NCBI GenBank assembly: GCA_947169755.1
Contig: CAMVQX010000106.1
Coordinates: 1 to 5,323, forward strand
Direction: 5' to 3'
DNA length: 5,323 bases
From: an uncultured bacterium
GTDB lineage: Bacteria; Cyanobacteriota; Vampirovibrionia; Gastranaerophilales; Gastranaerophilaceae
Shown one piece after another: positions 1 through 5,323 of this stretch. Under the pieces are notes generated by a model. It worked only from the letters and a program-made list of their open reading frames with translations. It was not told the DNA's origin and did not search any database. Positions within the stretch are counted from its first letter, which is position 1. Each line of letters opens with the position of its first letter. Position numbers and translations under genes: made by a program.

Positions 1-79
1 TCTCCTCGAAAGATACTCAATCTTTCTCGTCGGCAGAGTGCCACAGTCCCAGATAGTCTCTAATCTAACACCAAAATCC
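1..79. other. Unassigned window edge, more GC-rich than its surroundings
   Basis: No gene can be named here. On the plus strand, frame 1 is open from the window edge for 20 codons and ends at the TAA at 61-63, so it could be the tail of a gene entering from the left. On the minus strand one frame is also open through the whole segment, but it has no ATG. A small hairpin is visible: GAAAGAT (8-14) pairs with ATCTTTC (20-26) around a 5-nt loop. Base composition differs from the AT-rich nucleotidyltransferase gene next to it. It could be the end of a gene, a dispersed intergenic repeat or part of an RNA gene; the window cuts it off. Confidence 0.25.
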
Positions 80-1093
80 TTAAAAATCAAGTGCAAGTTT
101 TTTGTCTATTATTTCATCTGCACCAACGACTTTTCCGTCTATATTTGTCATTATCCGTGCGTTTGATGCAACAACACAATTTGAAATTTTTACACTGTCT
201 GCGATTTTTACATTATCCCAAATTATCGAATCTTCAATTACAACATTTTTGCCGAATTTTACACCGCTGCCAATTGTTGAAAACCCTATGAATTTCGTAT
301 CGTCAACAGGTGATTTTGAAATATAAGCACCGGTTTTTGTTTTTGTAATTTTGTCATGCCTGAAATTACAGTGCCCCTCGTACAGATCTGCAGCAGCCTG
401 TCTGTATTGAACCAAAGTCCCGACATCACTCCAATATTCAGAAACTTTAAATGTGTTTATAGAATGTTCTGCAAGCAACTTTGGAAAAACATTTTTTGCA
501 AAATCATAAAATGTATTCTCAGGAATATAATCAAAAATTTTGTAATCAAAAATGTAAATACCGGTATTGATAAAATTACTTTTTGCCTCTTCAACGGCAG
601 GTTTTTCCTGAAACTCAGTAATAAAGCCGTCCTTGTCGGTTACAACAACTCCGAAATGGGAAACATCTTCCGAAGGAATTTGTTTAATACCTATTGTTGC
701 AATAGCATTTGATTTTTTGTGAATTTCAATACCTTTTTCAATATCCGCATTGGTAAGCCCATCTGCAGATAAAACGACAAAAGGTTGATTTTTATCAAAA
801 AAGAATTGGCATTTTTTCACACCGCCCGCCGTACCGGAAAGAGTTTCTTCTTTGATGTAGTTAAAATTTATTCCCAAGTTATTATTTTGGTAACGGTCAA
901 TAATTTGGTCAGCCAAATAATATGTGTTGCAAATAACATCTTTTATCCCTATTGAAGCAAGGTTTTCAAACAAAATATCCATAACCGGTCGATTTGCAAC
1001 AGGCACAAGAGGTTTTGGAACGATAAGCGTTAAAGGTTCCAATCTTGAACCCATGCCGGCAGACATAATCATTGCTTTTATTGACTCAACCAT
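80..1093 (-). CDS. NDP-sugar pyrophosphorylase / mannose-1-phosphate guanylyltransferase-like protein
   Basis: This is a cytoplasmic sugar-1-phosphate nucleotidyltransferase, which would couple a sugar phosphate to an NTP to make an activated sugar for glycan, LPS or capsule synthesis. The N-terminal Rossmann-like domain (about residues 7-240 of 337) has the family signature SAGMGSRLEPLT (11-22) followed by PKPLVPVANRP (26-36). It also has LSGTAGG (85-91), the metal/nucleotide-site motif LSADG with D111, an EKP motif (163-165), NTGIYIF (176-182) and WSDVGT (221-226). Residues about 255-325 show hexapeptide-like I/V-rich repeats typical of a left-handed beta-helix. Length is normal for the family. 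A TTG codon lies three bases upstream of the chosen ATG (1093-1091); ATG is preferred, with only a weak purine-rich site (TTAGGTTAG) before it. The nucleotide and sugar specificity cannot be read from sequence. It is divergent from tRNA-Lys and unrelated to the transposition genes. Confidence 0.9.
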   Translation of the reverse strand: MVESIKAMIMSAGMGSRLEPLTLIVPKPLVPVANRPVMDILFENLASIGIKDVICNTYYLADQIIDRYQNNNLGINFNYIKEETLSGTAGGVKKCQFFFDKNQPFVVLSADGLTNADIEKGIEIHKKSNAIATIGIKQIPSEDVSHFGVVVTDKDGFITEFQEKPAVEEAKSNFINTGIYIFDYKIFDYIPENTFYDFAKNVFPKLLAEHSINTFKVSEYWSDVGTLVQYRQAAADLYEGHCNFRHDKITKTKTGAYISKSPVDDTKFIGFSTIGSGVKFGKNVVIEDSIIWDNVKIADSVKISNCVVASNARIMTNIDGKVVGADEIIDKKLALDF

Positions 1094-1122
1094 CAAACTT
1101 ATTCTAACCTAAAAATTTATTA

Positions 1123-1150
1123 TTGCAAATAAAAATTCAGATTATATAAT
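1123..1150 (+). promoter_or_regulatory. Sigma70-type promoter of tRNA-Lys
   Basis: TTGCAA (1123-1128) and a perfect TATAAT (1145-1150) are separated by 16 bp. A start about 7 nt downstream would fall just before the tRNA 5' end at 1161. The -10 lies inside the palindrome ATTATATAAT (1141-1150), so a TATAAT also reads on the minus strand toward the nucleotidyltransferase. No good minus-strand -35 is visible, so divergent use is only a possibility. Confidence 0.7.
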
Positions 1151-1160
1151 AAATACATAA

Positions 1161-1233
<73 letters not shown>

Positions 1234-1236
<3 letters not shown>

Positions 1237-1273
1237 AAGACAGGCAAGCATAAGCTTGCCTGTCTTTGGTTTA
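1234..1273 (+). terminator. Long perfect hairpin directly after tRNA-Lys, likely terminator
   Basis: CCAAAGACAGGCAAGC (1234-1249) pairs perfectly over 16 bp with 1254-1269 around the loop ATAA, followed by TTT. The stem begins within the CCA of the tRNA, so a transcript end here sits immediately next to the mature 3' end. The downstream T tract is short and interrupted (TTTGGTTT, 1265-1272), weaker than a standard intrinsic terminator. The stem could also serve in 3' processing or, as a long palindrome, as an insertion hotspot. Confidence 0.65.
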
Positions 1274-1330
1274 GGAAATTGCTTGAATTTGTAGAACCCA
1301 CAAAGACCGATAGGTCTGTCCATGGTTCGA

Positions 1331-1363
1331 ACGCGAGGTGGCAGAGGGCGAAGGCATGACGAC
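1331..1363. repeat. GC-rich motif, copy 1 (GCAGAGGGC core)
   Basis: The 9-mer GCAGAGGGC at 1341-1349 followed by GAAG recurs at 3408-3416, where GAAG follows after one extra C. ACGCGAG (1331-1337) also recurs at 3440-3446. Both copies are GC-rich islands in an AT-rich setting and both lie outside coding sequence. They may belong to a dispersed intergenic repeat family; only two divergent copies are visible here. Confidence 0.35.
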
Positions 1364-1414
1364 TATAGGTTTTCAGGACAGTTGTGATGCGTTTTTGTTG
1401 GCTATGATGCCGAA

Positions 1415-1443
1415 TTGTCGGGGATTTGAGGCAGATTTATAGT
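1415..1443 (+). promoter_or_regulatory. Candidate promoter of the transposition operon
   Basis: TTGTCG (1415-1420) and TATAGT (1438-1443) are separated by 17 bp, matching the sigma70 consensus at 4/6 and 5/6 positions. A start near 1450 would place the TTTTTGCAC boxes just downstream of the start site, where a bound protein could block transcription. It implies a leader of about 250 nt before the transposase ATG at 1703. Confidence 0.4.
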
Positions 1444-1463
1444 GTAGAGATTTGCCGGACTGT

Positions 1464-1501
1464 TCTTGCACTTTTGTCCCAATTTTTGCACTTTTTTGCA
1501 C
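1464..1501 (+). repeat. Phased TTTTTGCAC boxes, left arm
   Basis: GCAC cores start at 1468, 1488 and 1498, each preceded by a T run (TTCTTGCAC, TTTTTGCAC, TTTTTGCAC). Spacings are 20 and 10 bp, so the boxes face the same side of the helix. 1483-1501 (TTTTTGCACTTTTTTGCAC) is a perfect 19-nt inverted match to 1575-1593. This arrangement is typical of protein-binding arrays such as transposase end sites, operators or iterons. Which protein binds is inference; the MuA-type transposase encoded just downstream is the leading candidate. Confidence 0.75.
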
Positions 1502-1513
1502 CGATATTTAGCC

Positions 1514-1534
1514 ATGCTGAATTTGTTTCAGCAT
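1514..1534. repeat. Palindrome between the two box arms
   Basis: ATGCTGAA (1514-1521) pairs with TTCAGCAT (1527-1534) over 8 bp around the loop TTTGT. From memory, this ATGCTGAA...TTCAGCAT form resembles a short palindrome often seen in bacterial intergenic regions, whose spurious translation reads HAE(L/F)VSAS; this was not checked. It lies midway in the 73-bp spacer between the inverted boxes and could form the tip of a larger cruciform or RNA structure. Confidence 0.55.
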
Positions 1535-1574
1535 CTATCCCGCTTAGTGTTTGAATTTTAGCGAGTTCAAATAA

Positions 1575-1593
1575 GTGCAAAAAAGTGCAAAAA
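1575..1593 (-). repeat. Inverted GTGCAAAAA boxes, right arm
   Basis: GTGCAAAAAAGTGCAAAAA is the exact reverse complement of 1483-1501. Its two GTGC cores, at 1575 and 1585, are again 10 bp apart. With the left arm it forms a 19-bp perfect inverted repeat with a 73-bp spacer, ending 109 bp before the transposase start codon. Confidence 0.75.
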
Positions 1594-1690
1594 TAAATTA
1601 TCTTCCATTCTGATATGTGTCGAAATGTCTCTGAGATTGAGATTTAGGACTTGATGTTTCTGCGGACAAGAGCAATTAATGTGTATGCAA

Positions 1691-1695
1691 AGGAA
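1691..1695 (+). promoter_or_regulatory. Ribosome-binding site that selects the transposase start
   Basis: AGGAA lies 7 nt before the ATG at 1703. The in-frame ATGs at 1679 and 1685 lack a comparable site (GGACAAGAG before 1679 is poor). This supports a start at 1703 rather than 8 codons earlier. Confidence 0.6.
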
Positions 1696-1702
1696 CTTAC
1701 GC

Positions 1703-3397
1703 ATGGCAAATTTTACTCCCGAAAAATGTAAACAAATAGCACTCGCAAGACTTGATATAGTTCATAAGTGGCTTGAGTTTAGAAAGCAATCTCAAAACAA
1801 ACTTCAAGCTGATTATGATTTTGTAAAGCTGCACAATACTTCAAACTCTCACTTGTTTGAGATTTTAGGTAAAATCTCCCGTGGTAGTTTACACCGCTGG
1901 TATGCGATGCTAAACGGAACAGAAGATTATACAAAACTTTTGCCACAATATAAATACAGTAGTGTTAATGATTATAGAACTGTACTAAATGATGAAGAAA
2001 TAAAAATATTTATGGGGTTGCTTTTGCACCCGAATAGAATTTCAATCGGAAAAGCAATCGCATTAACAAAATACAGATTAAAAGAGCAGGGACAAAGTTT
2101 TATTCCTGCTGATATTACATTCAGAAGATATGCAAAATGGTTTAAAGATAATAATTACGACAAATGGATTCTATCTCGTGACGGAGAAAAAGCATTATCG
2201 GATAAAGTCGAACCCTACATAAAACGTGATGCAAGTTTGCTAGAAGTCGGGGATATTCTCGTAGCCGACGGACATAAATTAGCATTTCAAGTAATAAACC
2301 CATTTACAGGCAAACCCTGCAGAGCAACATTAGTCGGATTTTTGGATTGGAAATCAACTGCGTTAGTCGGTTATGAAATTATGCTTGAAGAAAATACGCA
2401 GTGTATAGCATCGGCTCTCAGGAATGCAATTATAAATCTTGATATGGTTCCCAAAATTGTATATCAGGATAACGGCAGAGCATTCAGAGCAAAATATTTT
2501 ACTGACGATAAAGGTTTTACAGAACTCGGTTTTCAGGGATTATATTCAAAACTCGGAATTGAAACAGTATTTGCTCGACCGTATAACGCAAGAGCAAAAG
2601 TTATTGAAAGATTCTTTAAAGAATTTCAAGAAGGGTTTGAAAAGTTACTCCCAAGTTATATCGGAAACAGCATTCAGAATAAACCTGCCTATATGATGCG
2701 AAATGAAAAACTTCACAAATCTTGGCACAACGAATATATTCCGACCATAGAAGAAACAATAAAAATGATAGATATGTGGCTGAGTTTCAAAAATTCGCAG
2801 CCTTGTCCGAATGCTCCGGATAAAACAATTGCGGAAGTTTTATCGGAAAGAAAAAAACAAAATATTGATATTAACACTCTCGATGATTTAATGCTATCAA
2901 CAGAAGTTAAGACAATTCAGCGAAATGGTATCAGGTTCTTAAATTGTGATTATTTTGATGAGAGGTTATACGGCTTTAAAAGCAAAGTTTTAATAAAATA
3001 CAATCTTTTTGACCTTACAAGTATTAAGGTTTACACCCCAAAGGGCGAATTTCTATGTACAGCAGAAAGAGTTACAGAAACACACCCGATGGCAAAATTA
3101 TTAGGTGATGTCAAAGATTATGAGGATTACAAACAGAAAATTATCAAACAACGGCAACTAAAAAAGAAAACTGTTGAATCGGTAAAAAAGTATCTTCAAT
3201 GCGAGGATATCAAGTTACTTAAAACACAAATGGAACCTAAGGAAATTCAACCCCCGTTCAAAACGGGTTCAAAAAAGGTTCAAGCGCTGTTTAAAAATAA
3301 TTCAGAAAAATATGAGTATTTAGTTGCAAATGATCCGAATAATTCTTGGATAACAGAATTCAAAAATACAAAGGAGTATAAATTATTGTATGAATAG
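1703..3397 (+). CDS. MuA-type DDE transposase (564 aa)
   Basis: This is a DDE-family DNA transposase that would nick and strand-transfer the element ends. Residue numbers use the ATG at 1703. The N-terminal part (about 45-75 and 130-155) contains helix-turn-helix-like segments for end binding, such as GKISRGSLHRWYAML and PADITFRRYAKWF. The integrase core carries D189 (VADGH), D256 (VYQDNGRAF) and E302 (KVIERFF). The D-D spacing of 67 residues is the same as in phage Mu MuA (D269/D336), so the catalytic triad appears intact. Residues about 405-465 (YNLFDLTSIKVY..KGEFLCTAE) match the Mu-type C-terminal beta-barrel. The lysine-rich tail (about 475-564) is where MuA contacts MuB. A 6-bp hairpin CCCGTT-CAA-AACGGG (3253-3267) lies inside the tail coding region. 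Length is slightly below MuA (663 aa). IstA of IS21 is a more distant alternative. Confidence 0.9.
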   Translation: MANFTPEKCKQIALARLDIVHKWLEFRKQSQNKLQADYDFVKLHNTSNSHLFEILGKISRGSLHRWYAMLNGTEDYTKLLPQYKYSSVNDYRTVLNDEEIKIFMGLLLHPNRISIGKAIALTKYRLKEQGQSFIPADITFRRYAKWFKDNNYDKWILSRDGEKALSDKVEPYIKRDASLLEVGDILVADGHKLAFQVINPFTGKPCRATLVGFLDWKSTALVGYEIMLEENTQCIASALRNAIINLDMVPKIVYQDNGRAFRAKYFTDDKGFTELGFQGLYSKLGIETVFARPYNARAKVIERFFKEFQEGFEKLLPSYIGNSIQNKPAYMMRNEKLHKSWHNEYIPTIEETIKMIDMWLSFKNSQPCPNAPDKTIAEVLSERKKQNIDINTLDDLMLSTEVKTIQRNGIRFLNCDYFDERLYGFKSKVLIKYNLFDLTSIKVYTPKGEFLCTAERVTETHPMAKLLGDVKDYEDYKQKIIKQRQLKKKTVESVKKYLQCEDIKLLKTQMEPKEIQPPFKTGSKKVQALFKNNSEKYEYLVANDPNNSWITEFKNTKEYKLLYE

Positions 3398-3452
3398 CGG
3401 CTTGCGAGCAGAGGGCCGAAGCGTGAGCGTGCCCGTTTAACGCGAGCAAGCC
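3398..3452. repeat. GC-rich imperfect inverted repeat between transposase and ATPase genes
   Basis: GGCTTGC (3399-3405) pairs with GCAAGCC (3446-3452), and GGGC (3413-3416) with GCCC (3431-3434) inside it. This gives a potential stem structure occupying nearly the whole 70-bp spacer. It begins directly after the transposase stop and ends just before the ATPase ribosome-binding site. It shares the GCAGAGGGC and ACGCGAG words with 1331-1363. There is no T tract, so it is not a standard terminator. It could be an inserted REP-like repeat, an mRNA-stability element or an attenuator that lowers ATPase expression relative to transposase. Confidence 0.5.
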
Positions 3453-3467
3453 AAGAAAGGATAACAC

Positions 3468-4148
3468 ATGAACAAAACATTCATAAAAACGCAAAACGTC
3501 AAAAACTTTATCGGACTTGTTGAAAATCTGATTAACAAACCCAAAAATATTCCAAAAATGGGACTTGTTCACGGTGAACCCGGACTTGGAAAATCGCAAA
3601 CGGCTTTATGGCTTGCGTGCAAATATGACGGAATATATTTAAGAGCATCAAACCTTATGACAGGCAGATGGCTGCTTGAAGAAATGGTAAAAGAACTTGA
3701 TGAAATTCCGAGATTCCTGACTTCGGATAATTTTAATATTGTTGTCAAAAAGCTGAAAAATAAACCACAGGTGATTTTTATTGATGAAATTGATTATCTG
3801 ATGAATAATTATAAAACCATTGAAACTCTCAGGGATATCCACGATGAAACCGGCTGTCCGATAATTTTTATAGGAATGGGTTTGGCACATAGGAAACTTG
3901 AACGATACAAACATCTGTATGACCGATTTTCAGAGATTTTAAAATTTGAAACTTTTGGAGTAAATGATATTAGACAAATTATAAGCCAATTATCCGAAAT
4001 ACCATTTACACCCGATACGGTTGAGTATATCCACTCAAAATTTAATAGATTTAGGCAAATTGTTCAGCTTATAAATCAAATGGAAACATTTGCCAAAGAT
4101 AATAATTTTACAGAAATTACAAAAGAAATTATGGAGCAGATTTTATGA
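3468..4148 (+). CDS. MuB-type AAA+ ATPase, target-capture protein (226 aa)
   Basis: This would be an ATP-dependent DNA-binding partner of the transposase that captures target DNA and stimulates strand transfer. Visible motifs are Walker A GEPGLGKS (36-43), Walker B VIFIDEID (102-109; D106, E107) and a sensor-1-like IIFIGMG (132-138). R153 in YDRFSEI is a likely finger/sensor residue, and FNRFRQIV (192-199) is a sensor-2-like stretch. The segment LRDIHDETGCPIIFIGMG strongly recalls the B proteins of Mu-like phages of the B3/BcepMu type, from memory. It lacks the long N-terminal HTH extension of Mu MuB (312 aa), so the ATPase domain is essentially alone. A good site AGAAAGGA (3454-3461) sits 6 nt before the ATG. 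Its 3' end overlaps the next gene by ATGA (4145-4148), implying translational coupling. IstB of IS21 is the main alternative. Confidence 0.88.
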   Translation: MNKTFIKTQNVKNFIGLVENLINKPKNIPKMGLVHGEPGLGKSQTALWLACKYDGIYLRASNLMTGRWLLEEMVKELDEIPRFLTSDNFNIVVKKLKNKPQVIFIDEIDYLMNNYKTIETLRDIHDETGCPIIFIGMGLAHRKLERYKHLYDRFSEILKFETFGVNDIRQIISQLSEIPFTPDTVEYIHSKFNRFRQIVQLINQMETFAKDNNFTEITKEIMEQIL

Positions 4149-4699
4149 ATATAGAAAAACTGGCAAAACATTTAAAAGAATTTACCCAAGATGAAATCGA
4201 AATTATTACAGAATGCGATTGTAAAACGGAACTTGAACGACTTTTGAACGAGGATAAAATAGTCTTTGAATATGATTTGTATAAATATAAGGAAGAAAAG
4301 CCAAAGCAAGAATTTATCATTTGTACAAAACAAATGACAAATTGTCAGATTATTACAATTGATGCTGCGATTAATTATTTTTTAGAAAATTATGTCAAAA
4401 ACAATTGTAAATTAAATACTTACAGAAGATATCGCAGAATGTTAAAATACTATATTTCTCCATTTTTCAAAAATAAAAATTTAAATGATATTACTTGTAA
4501 CGATATTTATGAATTTTATTATTTTTGTAAAAGTAGAAATTTACCACCAAAAGTTTTGAAAAACACATTAGCACTTCTAAATCAGATGATTAAATATTTT
4601 CAAAATCTCGGAATAATTGATAGAACTTGTAATTTTCAGGTTCGGAGATTATCTGATAAGACAAATTTTACATTAGATAGAATTATTATGGAGGCATAA
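4145..4699 (+). CDS. Winged-helix plus integrase core-binding-domain protein, no catalytic domain (184 aa)
   Basis: The function is unknown. Residues 1-50 look like a small winged helix: two or three helices, then a LLNEDKIVFEYDLYKYKE beta-wing-like stretch. Residues about 69-168 match the layout of the SAM-like core-binding domain of tyrosine recombinases: TIDAAINYFLENY, NTYRRYRRMLKYYISPFF, LNDITCNDIYEFYYF, a LNQMIKYFQNLGIID helix and a basic VRRL end. The protein stops about where the catalytic R...HxxR...Y domain would begin, and none of those residues follow. The next gene is unrelated, so this is not a simple frameshift. It overlaps the ATPase by 4 bp, has its own GGAG site (4133-4136), and was therefore probably made with it. 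It is very AT-rich. Likely roles (inference): target-site or end recognition, or a regulator. Domain homology is by eye and needs structure-based confirmation. Confidence 0.72.
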   Translation: MNIEKLAKHLKEFTQDEIEIITECDCKTELERLLNEDKIVFEYDLYKYKEEKPKQEFIICTKQMTNCQIITIDAAINYFLENYVKNNCKLNTYRRYRRMLKYYISPFFKNKNLNDITCNDIYEFYYFCKSRNLPPKVLKNTLALLNQMIKYFQNLGIIDRTCNFQVRRLSDKTNFTLDRIIMEA

Positions 4700-4701
4700 C
4701 T

Positions 4702-5109
4702 ATGACAAAATACAACCAACTGGCACAAGCCGAACGCATGTACATATACGATAAAAAATCTCTGGCGGAGATTGGAATGGAACTCGGACTTTCCCGCAGG
4801 ATACTTTTTTATTGGAAAAAGGAATACAACTGGGATAAAAAGCGGTTTGATGCGGAACACAATAAAGATAAATTTAGTGAAGAACTTTTGGAATTTGCAA
4901 GAAAAATGATGAATAAAATTTCTGCGAATATTGATAACAATCAAAAAACACCACCACCGGAAATTTATTCATTGATAAATATTCTGAAAAACATTCCGCT
5001 TGTAAAACAATATACGGAATCTCTGCAATCGGAACAAAAAACTGAAAAGAAAGGCTTAACTCCGGATATTGTTAGACAAATTGAAAGAGAAATTTTGGGA
5101 ATGGAATAA
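4702..5109 (+). CDS. HTH DNA-binding protein resembling Mu-like phage small terminase (135 aa)
   Basis: Residues about 20-41 form a clear helix-turn-helix (SLAEIGMELGLSRRILFYWKKE), followed by a W-D-K-KR motif (YNWDKKRFDAE, 42-52). A helical middle (about 57-110) and a closing GLTPDIVRQIEREILGME segment complete it. This N-terminal HTH with trailing helices resembles small terminase subunits of transposable phages (DUF1804-like), from memory. Such proteins recognise phage DNA for packaging. An excellent GGAGG (4690-4694) sits 7 nt before the ATG, and only 2 bp separate it from the previous stop. It is the last gene of the operon in this window, with no large terminase after it. It may instead be a DNA-binding accessory of the transposon. 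Family assignment is moderate; the HTH is confident. Confidence 0.7.
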   Translation: MTKYNQLAQAERMYIYDKKSLAEIGMELGLSRRILFYWKKEYNWDKKRFDAEHNKDKFSEELLEFARKMMNKISANIDNNQKTPPPEIYSLINILKNIPLVKQYTESLQSEQKTEKKGLTPDIVRQIEREILGME

Positions 5110-5323
5110 CAAACAAATTATTAACATTAAGAAACGTAAAGAAGCTATAAAATTTGCAGAAATTTTATAAATTTTTGTCAAAATTTTCAAAATATATAAA
5201 AAAGACTAAAAATTTACCCAAAACAAATTAAATAAATTATATAATTCGAAAATTTTTATTAATTTTATAAAACTTTACAATTCGTGTAATTCCTATGGTT
5301 TTTGACTTTTAAAAATATATCAA
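5110..5323. other. Gene-free AT-rich tail
   Basis: About 84% A+T by eye count, with no credible reading frame on either strand. Besides the hairpin at 5146-5169 there is TTACA-ATTCG-TGTAA (a 5-bp stem) near 5276-5290 and a TATAAT at 5240-5245 without a matching -35. TTTTTG-containing words at 5172-5187 and 5299-5310 faintly recall the upstream boxes. It may be the element's right flank, an intergenic spacer or a large promoter region for the next gene. Confidence 0.5.
5146..5176 (+). terminator. Possible weak terminator of the operon
   Basis: TATAAAATTT (5146-5155) pairs perfectly with AAATTTTATA (5160-5169) around the loop GCAG, and a TTTTT run follows at 5172-5176. Position, 37 bp after the last stop codon, is right for an operon terminator. 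The 10-bp stem is entirely A-T, so stability is low, and such palindromes arise easily in AT-rich DNA. Confidence 0.35.

Larger units (their letters stand above)
1274..1702. other. Gene-free control region upstream of the transposase
   Basis: About 430 bases without a convincing gene. The short frames inside (for example a 28-codon frame at 1356-1442) show no recognisable protein. The region holds, in order: a small hairpin AGACC-GATA-GGTCT (1304-1317), a GC-rich motif shared with the 3398-3452 spacer, a candidate promoter (1415-1443), TTTTTGCAC boxes in inverted arrangement (1464-1501 and 1575-1593), an internal palindrome (1514-1534), and the transposase ribosome-binding site. In Mu-like elements this position would hold the left end and operators. 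No divergent repressor gene is present, unlike phage Mu. Confidence 0.6.
1464..5109 (+). mobile_element. Mu-like transposition module downstream of tRNA-Lys (ends not defined)
   Basis: The transposase, AAA+ ATPase, integrase-like DNA-binding protein and HTH protein are all on the plus strand. They are close-packed (70-bp gap, 4-bp overlap, 2-bp gap) and preceded by phased candidate binding boxes. A DDE transposase paired with a small AAA+ ATPase is the hallmark of the Mu/Tn7/Tn5090 superfamily. The ATPase and transposase look closest to the Mu-like phage lineage; no TniQ/TnsD protein, TnsA nuclease or CRISPR gene is present. The coordinates run from the first box to the last gene and are not the true ends: no terminal inverted repeat pair or target duplication can be recognised. 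A compact transposon, the edge of a longer transposable prophage, and a remnant are all possible. Confidence 0.7.

Noticed and set aside
91..97. GTGCAAG resembling the GTGCAAAA box
   Set aside because: It lies inside the 3' coding end of the nucleotidyltransferase, is single and has no phased partner. Similar single words at about 2024 and 3617 are also within coding sequence.
102..1112. Plus-strand open frames across 91-1112
   Set aside because: They are shadows of the well-supported minus-strand nucleotidyltransferase and show no family motifs.
1291..1340. Second, decayed tRNA gene suggested by GGTTCGAAC and CCCACA
   Set aside because: The pieces are in the wrong order and no acceptor, D or anticodon arms can be folded around them.
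1356..1442. 28-codon open frame with ATG in the leader, preceded by GAGGGCGAAGGC
   Set aside because: Too short, no recognisable protein, overlaps the GC-rich motif and the candidate promoter, and the ribosome-site match is poor.
1703..4148. IS21 (IstA/IstB) identity
   Set aside because: The two-gene layout fits, but the D-D spacing equals that of MuA, the C-terminal beta-barrel is Mu-type, and the ATPase segments recall Mu-like phage B proteins; IS21 elements also lack the two extra genes.
4145..5109. One tyrosine recombinase split by a frameshift
   Set aside because: The 135-residue downstream protein is an HTH protein with its own strong GGAGG site and has no R-HxxR-Y catalytic residues, so it is not the missing catalytic half.
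1274..5323. CRISPR-associated or canonical Tn7-like transposon
   Set aside because: No TniQ/TnsD, TnsA or cas gene and no CRISPR-style repeat array with spacers is present in the window.

Overview
This is an AT-rich bacterial window. It has two parts: an ordinary chromosomal segment at about 1-1270, and a compact Mu-like transposition module at about 1274-5109 that begins directly downstream of a tRNA gene. The low G+C, the tRNA with its CCA encoded in the DNA, and the style of the sugar nucleotidyltransferase would fit a gut-associated low-GC lineage such as Gastranaerophilales (Vampirovibrionia). This is a weak guess; a Firmicute or another AT-rich host cannot be excluded.

Region by region: 1-79 is relatively GC-rich and unassigned. 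80-1093 (minus strand) encodes an NDP-sugar pyrophosphorylase-type nucleotidyltransferase with a C-terminal left-handed beta-helix. A divergent intergenic stretch carries a good promoter for tRNA-Lys(CTT) at 1161-1236. A 16-bp perfect stem that starts inside the CCA end follows the tRNA. 1274-1702 has no convincing gene. It holds a candidate promoter, phased TTTTTGCAC boxes arranged as a 19-bp perfect inverted repeat, a palindrome inside that repeat, and a GC-rich motif whose core recurs at 3408.

1703-5109 is a tight four-gene operon on the plus strand: (1) a MuA-type DDE transposase, (2) a MuB-type AAA+ ATPase, (3) a 184-residue protein that looks like a small winged helix joined to the core-binding domain of a tyrosine recombinase with no catalytic domain, and (4) a 135-residue helix-turn-helix protein resembling small terminase subunits of Mu-like phages. 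5110-5323 is extremely AT-rich (about 84% A+T by eye count) and has no gene.

Working model (inference): genes 1 and 2 do replicative or cut-and-paste DDE transposition with ATP-dependent target capture. Gene 3 could be a DNA-binding target or end recogniser that reuses an integrase core-binding fold. Gene 4 is a second DNA-binding accessory, or the first gene of a phage packaging module whose remainder is outside the window. The boxes upstream of the transposase are candidate transposase-binding end sites and/or operators. Neither element terminus nor a target-site duplication can be fixed from this window, so transposon, prophage edge and remnant all remain open.
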